The notes under the pieces were generated by a model that was given only the letters and a program-made list of their open reading frames with translations, was not told where the DNA came from and did not search any database. Both the position numbers and the translations under genes were made by a program. From assembly GCF_033100115.1 (NCBI RefSeq), contig NZ_CP136910.1, positions 806,001-870,000 of the forward strand: 64,000 nt of DNA. Reading direction: 5' to 3'. Positions 27,819 through 36,759 of this stretch are shown here, one piece after another; the first letter of the stretch is position 1, and every line of letters starts with the position of its first letter. This DNA is from Anaerocolumna sp. AGMB13020 (GTDB lineage: Bacteria; Bacillota; Clostridia; Lachnospirales; Lachnospiraceae).

Positions 27819-27889
27819 CAAGTAAACTTTGCAAATACTATTGACAAGTAAACTTGGTACTGTTAAAATATATTTGACAAGAAAACTTG
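27819..27889 (+). promoter_or_regulatory. Three operator-like dyads controlling the DUF6442/XRE pair
   Basis: The dyad CAAGTAAACTTG or close variants occurs at 27819-27830 (last base T), 27845-27856 and 27878-27889 (CAAGAAAACTTG). The second lies between TTGACA (27841-27846) and its -10 TAAAAT (27864-27869). The third abuts an extended -10 TGGTATAAT (27888-27896). The small XRE protein encoded downstream is the likely ligand, which would make the unit self-repressed. Confidence 0.7.
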
Positions 27890-27912
27890 GTATAATCATA
27901 TGGAGGTATTTC

Positions 27913-28227
27913 ATGAATAAAGAAGCAATACTTGAAAAAAGCAGAAAAGAGAAACCTGATGAGGGGATGTTACTTGCAGAAAATCGTGGAAGGAAGCTTG
28001 GAATAAGTGTGTTTTGCGGTTTCTATGTCGTAATTACCGTATTTAATTTATTTACGGATCAATCCAACAATATTCCAACAGCTATGTTCTGGGCTTATAT
28101 TGCTGCTGAAGCCCTTCCCAAGTACCAATTCACCAAAAACAAAACATATCTTATTATAACGATTTCAGGTTTCATTGCTGCTTTAGCTGCCCTGTTAAAC
28201 TTTATAATAGAATATTTAGGTAGATAA
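27913..28227 (+). CDS. DUF6442-like small membrane protein
   Basis: 104-aa protein with a charged N-terminus and three hydrophobic segments (about 33-50, 58-70 and 78-100). It resembles the DUF6442 proteins that are often encoded just before a small XRE regulator in Firmicutes (family name from memory). GGAGG precedes the ATG at 27913. The next gene starts one base after its stop, so they form an operon under the three-dyad promoter. It could be the membrane sensor or antagonist for the regulator; this is not established. Confidence 0.75.
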   Translation: MNKEAILEKSRKEKPDEGMLLAENRGRKLGISVFCGFYVVITVFNLFTDQSNNIPTAMFWAYIAAEALPKYQFTKNKTYLIITISGFIAALAALLNFIIEYLGR

Positions 28228-28228
28228 T

Positions 28229-28441
28229 ATGAATGATGAATTAATCTTAAAAAACAATCTCAAAGAAGCACGGGCTGAATTGAAGCTCTCTCAGACTCAA
28301 TTAGCAGAAATGGTTGGAGTATCGCGCAATACGATTAGCTCTATTGAAGTAGGTCAATTTAATCCCACTGCAAAATTAGCCCTGATATTATGTATTGCCC
28401 TGGATAAGAAATTTGAAGATTTATTTTATTTTGAGGACTGA
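28229..28441 (+). CDS. Small XRE-family repressor
   Basis: 70-aa protein that is almost only a helix-turn-helix: LSQTQLAEMVGVSRNTISSI is the DNA-binding unit and the end DKKFEDLFYFED is typical of this subgroup. It lies one base after the membrane protein gene, with translation probably coupled. It likely binds the CAAGT-ACTTG dyads upstream and represses its own operon. Confidence 0.88.
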   Translation: MNDELILKNNLKEARAELKLSQTQLAEMVGVSRNTISSIEVGQFNPTAKLALILCIALDKKFEDLFYFED

Positions 28442-28478
28442 CACCTAATACATCTAAGAAAAAAACATCAATATTGCA

Positions 28479-28631
28479 GTAAGAAGCCGCCTGGCTTTCC
28501 ACTCCCCACCGGCTGAAAGACCTATTACCCTTCGGTGTGCTATAATCGTACAAAAATCCTTCGCTTTTAGCACATAAATTGGCAGTGTGTCTTTCAGACA
28601 ATGTATTGCAGGAAACCTGGCGGCTTCTTAC
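28479..28631. repeat. 153-nt element of three nested stems
   Basis: The outer arms GTAAGAAGCCGCC (28479-28491) and GGCGGCTTCTTAC (28619-28631) are perfect, and pairing continues inward with one or two bulges. The second stem is CTGAAAGAC (28513-28521) with GTCTTTCAG (28589-28597). The third is TGTGCTA (28536-28542) with TAGCACA (28568-28574). It occupies the gap between the convergent XRE and GH3 genes. It is unrelated in sequence to hairpin copies A-D. It could be a MITE-like element or a structured 3' RNA. Confidence 0.75.
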
Positions 28632-28646
28632 CACTTTATATGAAAA

Positions 28647-31445
28647 TTATATTTTCTTAAATTCCACCCATTCAATATCCATACCTTGCTTCAGCTCCTG
28701 AAGCTCCAGCTTGTACAAGCCCTCACTCAGTTCAGCTTTTACGAGCCTCTGTTTCATCCAATGACCGTCTGTTCCGCCAGTCTGAATCGTGGCAGCCTGA
28801 ATATTGTTTATGAACAGACCGCAGGAAGTCTGCGCAAGTTCACTGCCAAAGGACCTTACGCTTATCATGAGTCTGTAAGTACCTTTAGCCTTTACTCTTA
28901 TGAGTGCCTTTGTATCAGGATGGATTGTAACAAAGGTATCCTCCTCAACAACAATTGCATTATCATCGGCTAAAGTTGAATCTGCTGCAACCACCACAGC
29001 CTCTTCCTCAAAGCTTTCTTCTTTGTTAAAGGCAGGAGCCTTTATAAGGAATTTGCAGATATTCTTTGCACAACGCTGTAATTCACCTCTGGTCAAGGTT
29101 CCCTGCTCCAGCGCTTCCATGGTAAGATCTTTGTAGGCATTTACTTCCGCTCCAAAGTTACTAACAACCATATAGAGATCATTCTGAGCACTTACCATGT
29201 AATGTGTATTCTTTCTGTCCGCAGGGGTACCAGCCTGTCTGCCCATTGCCACATCGTTCATGATAGCCCACCAGTCTGTCATTACAATACCTTCAAAGCC
29301 CCATTCGCCTCTTAGGATTGTAGTGTTCAGATCATAATTAGAAGCTGACCAGTGCCCGTTCACAGGATTATAAGAAGTCATAACTCCGTTGGCTCCACCT
29401 TCTTTTACTGCTATTTCAAAGCCCTTCAGATAGATTTCCCTTAAAGCACGCTCAGATACTACCGCATCTACTTTCGCACGGAATTTCTCCTGATTGTTGC
29501 AGGCAAAGTGCTTTAAGGTTGCATTGGAGCCACCTTTCATAATCCCTTTAACCACCGCACTGGCAAATTTACCGGTAATGAGAGGATCTTCTGAAAAATA
29601 CTCAAAATTACGTCCATTTAATGGACTTCTGCGGATATTCATACCTGGTCCTAACAGCATATCGATGGAGTTGCTTAAAAGCTCCTTGCCTTCCAGTACA
29701 TACAGTTCTTCAATTAACTCAGTATCCCAGGTAGCTGCAAGCAGGGTGCCTATTGGTACCTGGGTAGCCAAATAACCGCCGTCCATACGGATACCTGAGG
29801 GTCCGTCAGAGGTGCAGGCAAGAGGTATGCCATATCCTGTCAGGCTGTCTGTTACACCGCCAAAAGCAGAAGCAGTTCCAGGTGTAACGAGGGGATGACA
29901 CATACCTTCTCCTCTAACCAGCGCTGCAAGATCCTCATTGGTAAGCTGTGCTAAAAATTCAGCCATGGTATTCTTTCCGGCTGCTATATCCTTTAGCGTT
30001 ATACCGTTATTGCCTGTATAGCTGAATTCCTCCGGAAGATTCTTTTTGATTCTTTCTTCTAAGGAGTAGGCACGTGTTGGTACCTCCTCATATGCAATCT
30101 CATAAGTACCATTTTCCTTCTTCTTGCCTGGTTTGATTCTTGTAAAACCTTCTACCGGTGCCATAGCCTGCTGCAGACTTTCCACCACAATTAAATCCTG
30201 CAGGATAAAGTTCTCATTTCCATTAACCGTAACCAAGGTGGTATTTCTAAGGCTGTTACCGGCATAGATACGGTACTCACCGGCCTCTAAGACATAGGAA
30301 TAAGCATGTCCGGTAACACCACTGTCATCATAAGCCGCCATAACAGATACAGGCATTGTAATGGTTACCACTTCCTCTTCCCTGGGCTTTAGCAGACCCG
30401 TCTTAGCAAAGGCTCCAAGGGCTCTCACAGGACGTCCAAGCTTTCCCTGTGGTGCTTCATAATACACCTGCACAACTTCCTGACCCGCATAGTCTTCTCC
30501 GATGTTCTTAACCTTTGCCTGGATGGTAATATAATCCATCCCGTTAATTTTGCTGGTTTCAGCTGTTAAGTCAGAAATAGAAAAATCAGTATAGGATAAC
30601 CCGTAACCGAACTCGTAATGTACTTTTTCTGGACAGAAGGTCTCAAAGTAACGATACCCTACATAGATATCCTCCTGATACAAATTACTGATTTCACCGC
30701 CATAATTTCTGGTAGAGGGATAATCTTCTATGGAGTATGCAATGGTATCTGTCAGCTTACCGCTGGGAACCACATCACCTGCTAGAACGTCAGCTATCGC
30801 ATTACCGCCTTCCATACCGCCCTGCCAGGAATAGATAACGGACTTAATGGGATATTTGTAATCTTTCTGATCAAGCCAGTTCATATCGATAATATTTGAT
30901 ACATTCAAAACCACGGAAACCTCTTCAAAATGTTCGGTTACAGCCTTAAGCATTGCCAGCTCATCAACCGTCAACTCATAACTGCCAGGTGCGGCGGCAT
31001 TATCTTTATCCTCTCCCGCAGTACGTCCGATTACGATAATTGCTTTATCGGATACTTTTCTCGCTTGAGCCACCAGTTCACTGGAAAGCGGCATTTCTGT
31101 CTGATTCCAGGGCTCTCCTGCCCAAACACCTCCGCCGTTATCAAAAGGGTTACTCTTAATCCAGTTCTCATAGACCGCTGCCAGTTCTTCATTTATATGA
31201 ACATGTTTTTTACTTCTCAGACCGTCAAGGAGATTGGTGGTATAAGCTACATTTACACTGCCTCCTGACCCTGTTCCGCTTCTGTAATAATTCTTCTGAA
31301 TTCTTCCGAAAACAGATACTCTCTCACCAGTCTTTAATGGGAGTACTTTTCCTTCATTCTTAATAAGAACGGCTCCTGCTCCTGCTGCCTTCCTGCTAAA
31401 TTCTGCAAATCCTTCCAAAGGGATTCCGGTCTTCTTCTGACTCAT
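28647..31445 (-). CDS. GH3 beta-glucosidase with reversed domain order and C-terminal CBM-like module
   Basis: 932-aa glycoside hydrolase family 3 enzyme. The GH3 C-terminal domain comes first (residues 10-250, SGTGSGGSVNV), followed by a fibronectin-III-like domain (about 315-420). The (beta/alpha)8 barrel then occupies about 500-790, with MNIRRSPLNGRNFEYFSEDP and the nucleophile Asp in GIVMTDWWA. This reversed order is known from Ruminococcus albus and Butyrivibrio GH3 enzymes. The last 110 residues form a separate beta-rich module like a CBM6/35-type binding domain. No signal peptide: cytosolic. The start at 31445 follows a perfect AGGAGG; earlier in-frame starts do not. Likely releases glucose from imported beta-glucosides. 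Confidence 0.88.
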   Translation of the reverse strand: MSQKKTGIPLEGFAEFSRKAAGAGAVLIKNEGKVLPLKTGERVSVFGRIQKNYYRSGTGSGGSVNVAYTTNLLDGLRSKKHVHINEELAAVYENWIKSNPFDNGGGVWAGEPWNQTEMPLSSELVAQARKVSDKAIIVIGRTAGEDKDNAAAPGSYELTVDELAMLKAVTEHFEEVSVVLNVSNIIDMNWLDQKDYKYPIKSVIYSWQGGMEGGNAIADVLAGDVVPSGKLTDTIAYSIEDYPSTRNYGGEISNLYQEDIYVGYRYFETFCPEKVHYEFGYGLSYTDFSISDLTAETSKINGMDYITIQAKVKNIGEDYAGQEVVQVYYEAPQGKLGRPVRALGAFAKTGLLKPREEEVVTITMPVSVMAAYDDSGVTGHAYSYVLEAGEYRIYAGNSLRNTTLVTVNGNENFILQDLIVVESLQQAMAPVEGFTRIKPGKKKENGTYEIAYEEVPTRAYSLEERIKKNLPEEFSYTGNNGITLKDIAAGKNTMAEFLAQLTNEDLAALVRGEGMCHPLVTPGTASAFGGVTDSLTGYGIPLACTSDGPSGIRMDGGYLATQVPIGTLLAATWDTELIEELYVLEGKELLSNSIDMLLGPGMNIRRSPLNGRNFEYFSEDPLITGKFASAVVKGIMKGGSNATLKHFACNNQEKFRAKVDAVVSERALREIYLKGFEIAVKEGGANGVMTSYNPVNGHWSASNYDLNTTILRGEWGFEGIVMTDWWAIMNDVAMGRQAGTPADRKNTHYMVSAQNDLYMVVSNFGAEVNAYKDLTMEALEQGTLTRGELQRCAKNICKFLIKAPAFNKEESFEEEAVVVAADSTLADDNAIVVEEDTFVTIHPDTKALIRVKAKGTYRLMISVRSFGSELAQTSCGLFINNIQAATIQTGGTDGHWMKQRLVKAELSEGLYKLELQELKQGMDIEWVEFKKI

Positions 31446-31742
31446 TCGTATTCCTCCTGCTGTAGTAACAATCGTCATTTTATACATTTTCTGTTTTTGA
31501 AACCTTGGATTCCACTGCACGAACACCCTTTGCTGCTGCATCTGCTTCCAGCGTTTCCTTGCCATAAATCTTGGTATGATTTATGTTTTTATAACACACA
31601 CCAGCTTCTGCATGAAGTAATCCAAAGTATTCTTACTTTTAGACTCAACGTTTATAATAATTTATCACTCAAACGAATGTCAATATAAGAAACAAAAAAA
31701 TTTAAAATGCAGCTTTTTGTCGTTTTCCTTTATCATAAAAGA
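31446..31742. other. Upstream region of the GH3 gene
   Basis: About 300 bp with no gene recognised. It is AT-rich near 31630-31740 and probably holds the GH3 promoter. I did not find a clear copy of the LacI/cre-like site seen in the GH94/ABC divergent region. Confidence 0.35.
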
Positions 31743-31774
31743 AGGGTGCTCTTATAAAAGCAAAAGAGCACCCT
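31743..31774 (-). terminator. Terminator after the endonuclease/phosphatase-family gene
   Basis: AGGGTGCTCTT pairs perfectly with AAGAGCACCCT around a ten-base loop. On the minus strand a T-rich tail (TCTTTTAT) follows. Confidence 0.8.
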
Positions 31775-31880
31775 ATTCAAACATGCATCTGTTATCTTAA
31801 TTCTCTATAAGTAATTTTATCCCTCAAGTTAAATCGCCAATCCCTCCAGCCTTATTCACTGAAAAGTCGAAAACAATTTA

Positions 31881-32633
31881 TCAATACAGTACTACACTTA
31901 CGGGATAATGATCCGATAAATATACCCCATCCACACAGTCCGTCCATCTGACGGATTCCTTGCAGCAAAAAGCTTTATCCGCAATAATATAATCTATCTT
32001 TTCTTCGTCTTTTATTCTGCCATAATCATGAAAAGTACCGCCAAGACTCTCCGTACAGTCATAAAGATTATCATAATTCCTTAATACAGCCAGCTCTTCT
32101 GAATCAGGAAGAGCATTAAAGTCTCCGGTCAGAATGAAAGGAACCTCGCCAAGATAATCTGCTTTGGTTATTCTCTCCATAATAAGGCTTAATCCCTGGC
32201 TTCTGGCATCACTGCCGATATGATCCAAGTGAGTATTGTATACGCGGAATACTTTTGCGCTTTTGATTTCTTGTAAATATAATACAGTACAGGTTCGTGG
32301 ACACTCACTTTGATTAAAGTAACGGCTGCCGGGAATATCCGGTGTATCCGATAACCAAAAGACCTCCATCTTCACCATATTAAACAGCTCCTTACGATAG
32401 GCAATACAGGTCTGTTCATTTTCAAGTTTACTGTCTCTGCCGCAGCCAATTACATAATAATCTGTCAGATTGCTTTTCAACCAATCAGCCACATGAGGAA
32501 GTACCTCCTGAAAGCAGAGTATGTCCGGCTGTTCCTCTTTTATTTTCTTCTCTATCAGATCTTTTCGGTTCACAAAATTATTTTCACCGTCCTGACCATA
32601 ATCACAACGTATATTAAATGTTACTATCTGCAT
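31881..32633 (-). CDS. Endonuclease/exonuclease/phosphatase-family protein
   Basis: 250-aa cytosolic metal-dependent hydrolase. The family motifs are in order: TFNIRCD, CFQEV (metal-binding Glu), NTHLDH (catalytic His), TGDFNALP (Asp and Asn) and the terminal LSDHYPV (His). Members cleave DNA, nucleotides, phosphoinositides or sphingomyelin, and the substrate cannot be read from this sequence. The gene lies between the LacI regulator and the GH3 gene, all on the minus strand, but hairpin element C separates it from lacI. Related proteins are often found in sugar-use loci. No signal peptide. Confidence 0.85.
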   Translation of the reverse strand: MQIVTFNIRCDYGQDGENNFVNRKDLIEKKIKEEQPDILCFQEVLPHVADWLKSNLTDYYVIGCGRDSKLENEQTCIAYRKELFNMVKMEVFWLSDTPDIPGSRYFNQSECPRTCTVLYLQEIKSAKVFRVYNTHLDHIGSDARSQGLSLIMERITKADYLGEVPFILTGDFNALPDSEELAVLRNYDNLYDCTESLGGTFHDYGRIKDEEKIDYIIADKAFCCKESVRWTDCVDGVYLSDHYPVSVVLY

Positions 32634-32713
32634 TCTCGCACCTACTTTTATAATCTTATCAGATTTCTCTTATTATTGATATAAATGTAAAATCGTTAGC
32701 GTTCCTAAAGAGT

Positions 32714-32936
32714 CAGGCAAAGTACTCAAAGCAGGAAAGCAAATGCACCTATGGAAAGGTATTAGAAGTCCTTTTCTCTGAATATTTTGCGCTATATGCT
32801 AAAACAGATTGTTTGAGCGAAGCGAGTTATCTGTTTTAGCATATGCCCAGCGCAAAGTATTCAGAGAATCAGGACTTCTTATACCTTGGAATCGAAGCAT
32901 TGGTTTTCCTGCTTTGAGTACTTTGCCGTCCCCTTG
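32714..32936 (+). repeat. Long structured hairpin element, copy C
   Basis: About 223 nt. The outer stem GGCAAAGTACTCAAAGCAGG pairs with CCTGCTTTGAGTACTTTGCC. The middle stem GGTATTAGAAGTCC pairs with GGACTTCTTATACC with one T-T mismatch. The apical stem GCTAAAACAGAT pairs with ATCTGTTTTAGC, and the loop region contains GAGCGAAGCGAG. It ends with GTCCCCTT. It begins 26 nt past the 3' end of the LacI gene. Confidence 0.88.
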
Positions 32937-32961
32937 CCAAAAACTACCACCTTACACCAAA

Positions 32962-33987
32962 TCATTTATGCACTACAATACAGGAACCCCTTTTTAATAA
33001 CGAAGAGTCAAATACCATATGCTTGGTCTCTCCGCCCTGAAGCATATCAAAAAGCACCTCAACACTGGATAATGCCATCTGTTCCGCCGGCTGTGATACC
33101 GTATCGATAGAAGGATGATAGAATTCGGCCTCCTCGATACCATCAAAACCAATAATGGAAATGTTTTCCGGTATCTTTAACCCGCTGGTTAGTATTGCTT
33201 TTGAAGCACCGATAGCAACGATGTCAGCAAATGCAAAAACGGCTGTCATATCTTTATTCTGTGCCAAGAGCTGTTTCATCATTTTAAATCCGAAATCATA
33301 ACCTGAAAGGGATGAAAATTCCGATGCCACCAAAGAGGAGTCAAAAGGAATATTATATTGTTCCAACGCCCTTAAATAACCCTTAAAACGCAAAGAGTTT
33401 GGTGTCATCTCATCACCGGGGGCATTCATGATAAATCCGATTCTTCTGTGACCTAAGGAAATAAGGTATTCCACTGCTTTAAAGGCTTCCAGTTCATCAT
33501 TGATACGAACACTGGAATAGCTTTCAAGCGGAATTTCTTCTCCTGCAGAAACCGTCAGAAAAACACAAGGAATCTTTAGAGCTTTGAACTTCGCTTCTGT
33601 ATAGCTGAAGGAACCTCCCATTATTATTACACCCTGCAGATTTCTGTCTTTTGTTTCAGAAATTGCAATATCAAGCTCATTTTGGAGTCTTGTTACATTT
33701 TGGATGATCAGCTGATAGCCACGTAAGGAAACTTTCTGTTCAATCACATTGATCATTTTCTGAAAAAAAGGATTAGTGATTGATTTTACCAGAAGAGCAA
33801 TACTTTTTGACTGATTGGACTTTAAGTTTCTTGCACTGTTATTGGGAATATAATTGTATTCCCGAACTACTGCCATGACTTTTTCCCTGGTCTTTGGACT
33901 TACCGGTCCTGAATTATTTATAACCCTTGATACTGTTGTTATTCCTACCCCTGAAAGCTTGGCAATTTCTTTAATCGTTACTTCCAT
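32962..33987 (-). CDS. LacI-family transcriptional regulator
   Basis: 341-aa regulator. The N-terminal HTH reads TIKEIAKLSGVGITTVSRVI, with the hinge helix NSARNLKSNQ, and is followed by a periplasmic-binding-protein-like sugar domain. MEVTIKEIA is the usual LacI start, so ATG 33987 is preferred to the ATG nine bases earlier, though either is possible. It is encoded just after the ABC importer operon on the same strand and probably senses the imported sugar. Two candidate operators with the LacI/CcpA core lie in the divergent promoter region 4 kb upstream (37790 and 38042). Confidence 0.87.
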   Translation of the reverse strand: MEVTIKEIAKLSGVGITTVSRVINNSGPVSPKTREKVMAVVREYNYIPNNSARNLKSNQSKSIALLVKSITNPFFQKMINVIEQKVSLRGYQLIIQNVTRLQNELDIAISETKDRNLQGVIIMGGSFSYTEAKFKALKIPCVFLTVSAGEEIPLESYSSVRINDELEAFKAVEYLISLGHRRIGFIMNAPGDEMTPNSLRFKGYLRALEQYNIPFDSSLVASEFSSLSGYDFGFKMMKQLLAQNKDMTAVFAFADIVAIGASKAILTSGLKIPENISIIGFDGIEEAEFYHPSIDTVSQPAEQMALSSVEVLFDMLQGGETKHMVFDSSLLKRGSCIVVHK

Positions 33988-34134
33988 AATCCTCATCCCA
34001 TTTTTTATTATTTATCATTTCTAAACGAAATCAACCTAATGCCCACAAATTTTTACATAATTATTAATTATACACAACATTAAAAGCTTTGTCATTAAAA
34101 GAATAAATAACTTCTTATTAGATAACAGAAAATC

Positions 34135-34155
34135 GGCAGGAAGAGCATCCCTGCC
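34135..34155 (-). terminator. Terminator after the solute-binding protein gene
   Basis: GGCAGG and CCTGCC form a short GC stem. On the minus strand the tail is GATTTTCTG, so termination may be partial and allow some read-through into lacI. T6 on the plus side is stronger. Confidence 0.5.
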
Positions 34156-34193
34156 TTTTTTCCAGCTATTAACTTTTACGAAGCATAAACCTC

Positions 34194-35756
34194 TTACTTA
34201 GATGCATTGTAAGCAGACCACTGCTTATTTACTTCATCCAGTACTGTATCAATTCCAGCTGCTTTTAACTGTTTCCTGTACTCAGCAACTGCTTCTTTAG
34301 GATCTTGTGATGTCTTTCCTAAAAGAATCTGGATACCAAGCTGAGAATCAAGAGTGGAAATAATAGATAACTCTGTTGTTATAGGTGTGCTGTCAAAACT
34401 AAATCCTACAAATGGATCATCAATAGCAACTTTTGACCATTCATCATTTAATGTATAACGACGGGGATCTTCAGCAGCCTGAGGAATATTTAAAGCATCT
34501 GTACGGAATGCCCATGCAGCAAATCCACCACCATTTTTAGTAGCATCAAAGCCTTCTGGTTGAGTAATCTTACCATCTTCTAAAACATATTGGCTACCTT
34601 CAATACCATACTGGAATAAATCATAGCATTCTTTGTCTGTCATTAATTTTTCTATTACAAGTAATGCTCTTTCAGGATACTTGGAGTTCTTGCTGATTGC
34701 TGTAGCAGCACCAACACCAGTAGCTTTTACAATCTTTCCACTTTCTTCAGGGAAGCAGTAAAATTCAGAATCAACACCTGGTAATTTTTTTAACTGATTT
34801 CCGTAATTACCAGTCCAGTCAGGCTGATGACTGATGTAGCCTGCAGATAAACCGTTATAGAAGTTATCCTTGTCATCCTGTGATGCGGATAAAATATCCT
34901 TTGACCAGTAGCCTTTTTTAGCCCACTCATTCATCTTAATTGCAAATGCTTCAAATTCATCTGTAAATGCTGGGTGTATAATCTTACTGGTGTCCGCTTT
35001 ATCAGCTACTAAGTATAATTCTGAGGTAGGAATTCCTGGTGCATTAAGCCATCCTCCGGTAGTTGCGATAAACATTCTGTATAAATCATTTGCTAAGTTT
35101 GAACTTCCGTTTAAAGGAGTCCAGCCGTCAGCTACTGCAGCATCCATGTATTTCTCCATGTCTGCAATGGAGCTGATAGAAGTAACTCCATATTTGTCCA
35201 TTAAGTCTTTACGGCTTACAAAACCATATGCAGTGTACTCTGAATAATTGTTTGGAACGGCATAGATTTTTCCGTCAACTTTCACATTATTCCATTTTTC
35301 TTCCAATTCTTCATTTAAGGCAGGTGTGTATTTAGAAACCAGGTCGGTAATATCATAGAGCGCATCCTGCTTAACAAGTGTTGAATAAGGTACATTTGCA
35401 GTAGAAGATACATAAGCCATATCAAACTGCTCTCCTGATGACCACAGTAAGGGATATTTCGTTGCGATATCGCCCCAATCGATATACTTAACTTCAATGG
35501 TGGTATTGATGCTTGCTTTTAACTTTTCATTTAACTTAGCAAGTATATCCTTATTAGCAACACCTTCGCCGCCCCATAAGTAAAGAACCAGATTCACTTC
35601 CTTTGAGGTATCCACGGTTCCGTTATCTGTTGTTTGTGCCCCATTGTTTTCTGTAGTGCCGGAATTGCTGTTATTGCTATTGCTGTTCTTACCGCAACCT
35701 GCAAGCATTCCAATTGACAAAACTACCACTAATAACATTGCAATAATTTTCTTCAT
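34194..35756 (-). CDS. Sugar ABC transporter solute-binding lipoprotein (CUT1)
   Basis: 520-aa extracytoplasmic binding protein. The N-terminus is a lipoprotein signal (MKKIIAMLLVVVLSIGMLAG, then C21), followed by a Ser/Asn-rich linker and a family-1 type extracellular solute-binding fold. It delivers oligosaccharide to the two permeases encoded upstream in the same operon. Like LplA/YtcQ systems, no dedicated ATPase is encoded here; an MsmX-type shared ATPase elsewhere would be needed. Given the adjacent GH94 enzyme, beta-1,2-glucooligosaccharides are a plausible ligand, by analogy with Listeria Lin1841. That is inference. Confidence 0.9.
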   Translation of the reverse strand: MKKIIAMLLVVVLSIGMLAGCGKNSNSNNSNSGTTENNGAQTTDNGTVDTSKEVNLVLYLWGGEGVANKDILAKLNEKLKASINTTIEVKYIDWGDIATKYPLLWSSGEQFDMAYVSSTANVPYSTLVKQDALYDITDLVSKYTPALNEELEEKWNNVKVDGKIYAVPNNYSEYTAYGFVSRKDLMDKYGVTSISSIADMEKYMDAAVADGWTPLNGSSNLANDLYRMFIATTGGWLNAPGIPTSELYLVADKADTSKIIHPAFTDEFEAFAIKMNEWAKKGYWSKDILSASQDDKDNFYNGLSAGYISHQPDWTGNYGNQLKKLPGVDSEFYCFPEESGKIVKATGVGAATAISKNSKYPERALLVIEKLMTDKECYDLFQYGIEGSQYVLEDGKITQPEGFDATKNGGGFAAWAFRTDALNIPQAAEDPRRYTLNDEWSKVAIDDPFVGFSFDSTPITTELSIISTLDSQLGIQILLGKTSQDPKEAVAEYRKQLKAAGIDTVLDEVNKQWSAYNASK

Positions 35757-35837
35757 GTTATTTCCTCCTAATATTTTTTAAATATATAATAAGCTACTAA
35801 AGCAGCATATTATCAAAAATATATCTTTCTTAATGAA

Positions 35838-36749
35838 TTACCCTTTAACAGCACCTATGGTTAGACCACTTACAAAGTATTTTTGTACAAATGGATATAC
35901 CAAAATTATTGGCCCTATTGCTGCTACTGCTGTTGCCATCTTTATAGATTCCGACGGCAGATCTGCTGTGTTAATACTTAATCCCTGCTGAACAAGGAGC
36001 TGAACATTAGCCTGGCTAACTATCTTTTGTAAGAAGTACTGCAAAGGATACTTATTGGTAGACTGTATATAAAGCATAGCATTGTACCATTCATTCCAGT
36101 AACCAAGTGTTAAAAATAATCCGATAGTTGCCAGGGAAGGTTTTGATAGGGGCATAAATATCTTCCAGTAAATCCTGAAATCTCCGGCACCGTCAATGGC
36201 TGCTGATTCATAGAGGGAATCCGGAATTGACTTCATAAAGTTTCTCATAAGAAAAATCGACCATGGTCCCATAAGTCCAGGTAATATCATAGACCAGATA
36301 TTATCCTTTAATCCAAGTCCATTTACCATCAATATATAACTTGGGATCAAACCTCCGCTGAATAGTGTTGTAAAGTAAATAAAGAACGAAATCTGATTAC
36401 GGTATTTAAAATCATTTCGGCATAATACATAACCTGCCATAGACATTAGAAATAATCCAAGTGATGTTCCAACTACTGCAAGGGTAATTGTCGTCTTATA
36501 AGCATTCAGAAGGTTTGTTATATTACCACCTAAAAATTCATAGGCGCTGAAACTGATATGCTTTGGTATTAATTTGTAGCCTTCAGTCAGGATTTCTTTT
36601 TCACTCATAAAAGAGGAGGATATTAACAAAAGAAAAGGAAACAGGCATACTAAGGAAAAAACTGTGACCAATATATAAAAGACTACTTTCATTACTTTTT
36701 CATCTCTACCCATTGGTTTTCTATTGGTTATCTTTTTCGAATCACTCAT
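35838..36749 (-). CDS. Sugar ABC transporter permease (LplC/YtcP-like)
   Basis: 303-aa membrane protein with six transmembrane helices. The MalG-type EAA loop is readable as YESAAIDGAGDFRIYWKIFM near residue 190, where the ATPase docks. A basic cytosolic N-terminus precedes TM1. It lies ten bases after the other permease gene and 81 bp before the binding-protein gene. Confidence 0.9.
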   Translation of the reverse strand: MSDSKKITNRKPMGRDEKVMKVVFYILVTVFSLVCLFPFLLLISSSFMSEKEILTEGYKLIPKHISFSAYEFLGGNITNLLNAYKTTITLAVVGTSLGLFLMSMAGYVLCRNDFKYRNQISFFIYFTTLFSGGLIPSYILMVNGLGLKDNIWSMILPGLMGPWSIFLMRNFMKSIPDSLYESAAIDGAGDFRIYWKIFMPLSKPSLATIGLFLTLGYWNEWYNAMLYIQSTNKYPLQYFLQKIVSQANVQLLVQQGLSINTADLPSESIKMATAVAAIGPIILVYPFVQKYFVSGLTIGAVKG

Positions 36750-36759
36750 TTGACACCTC

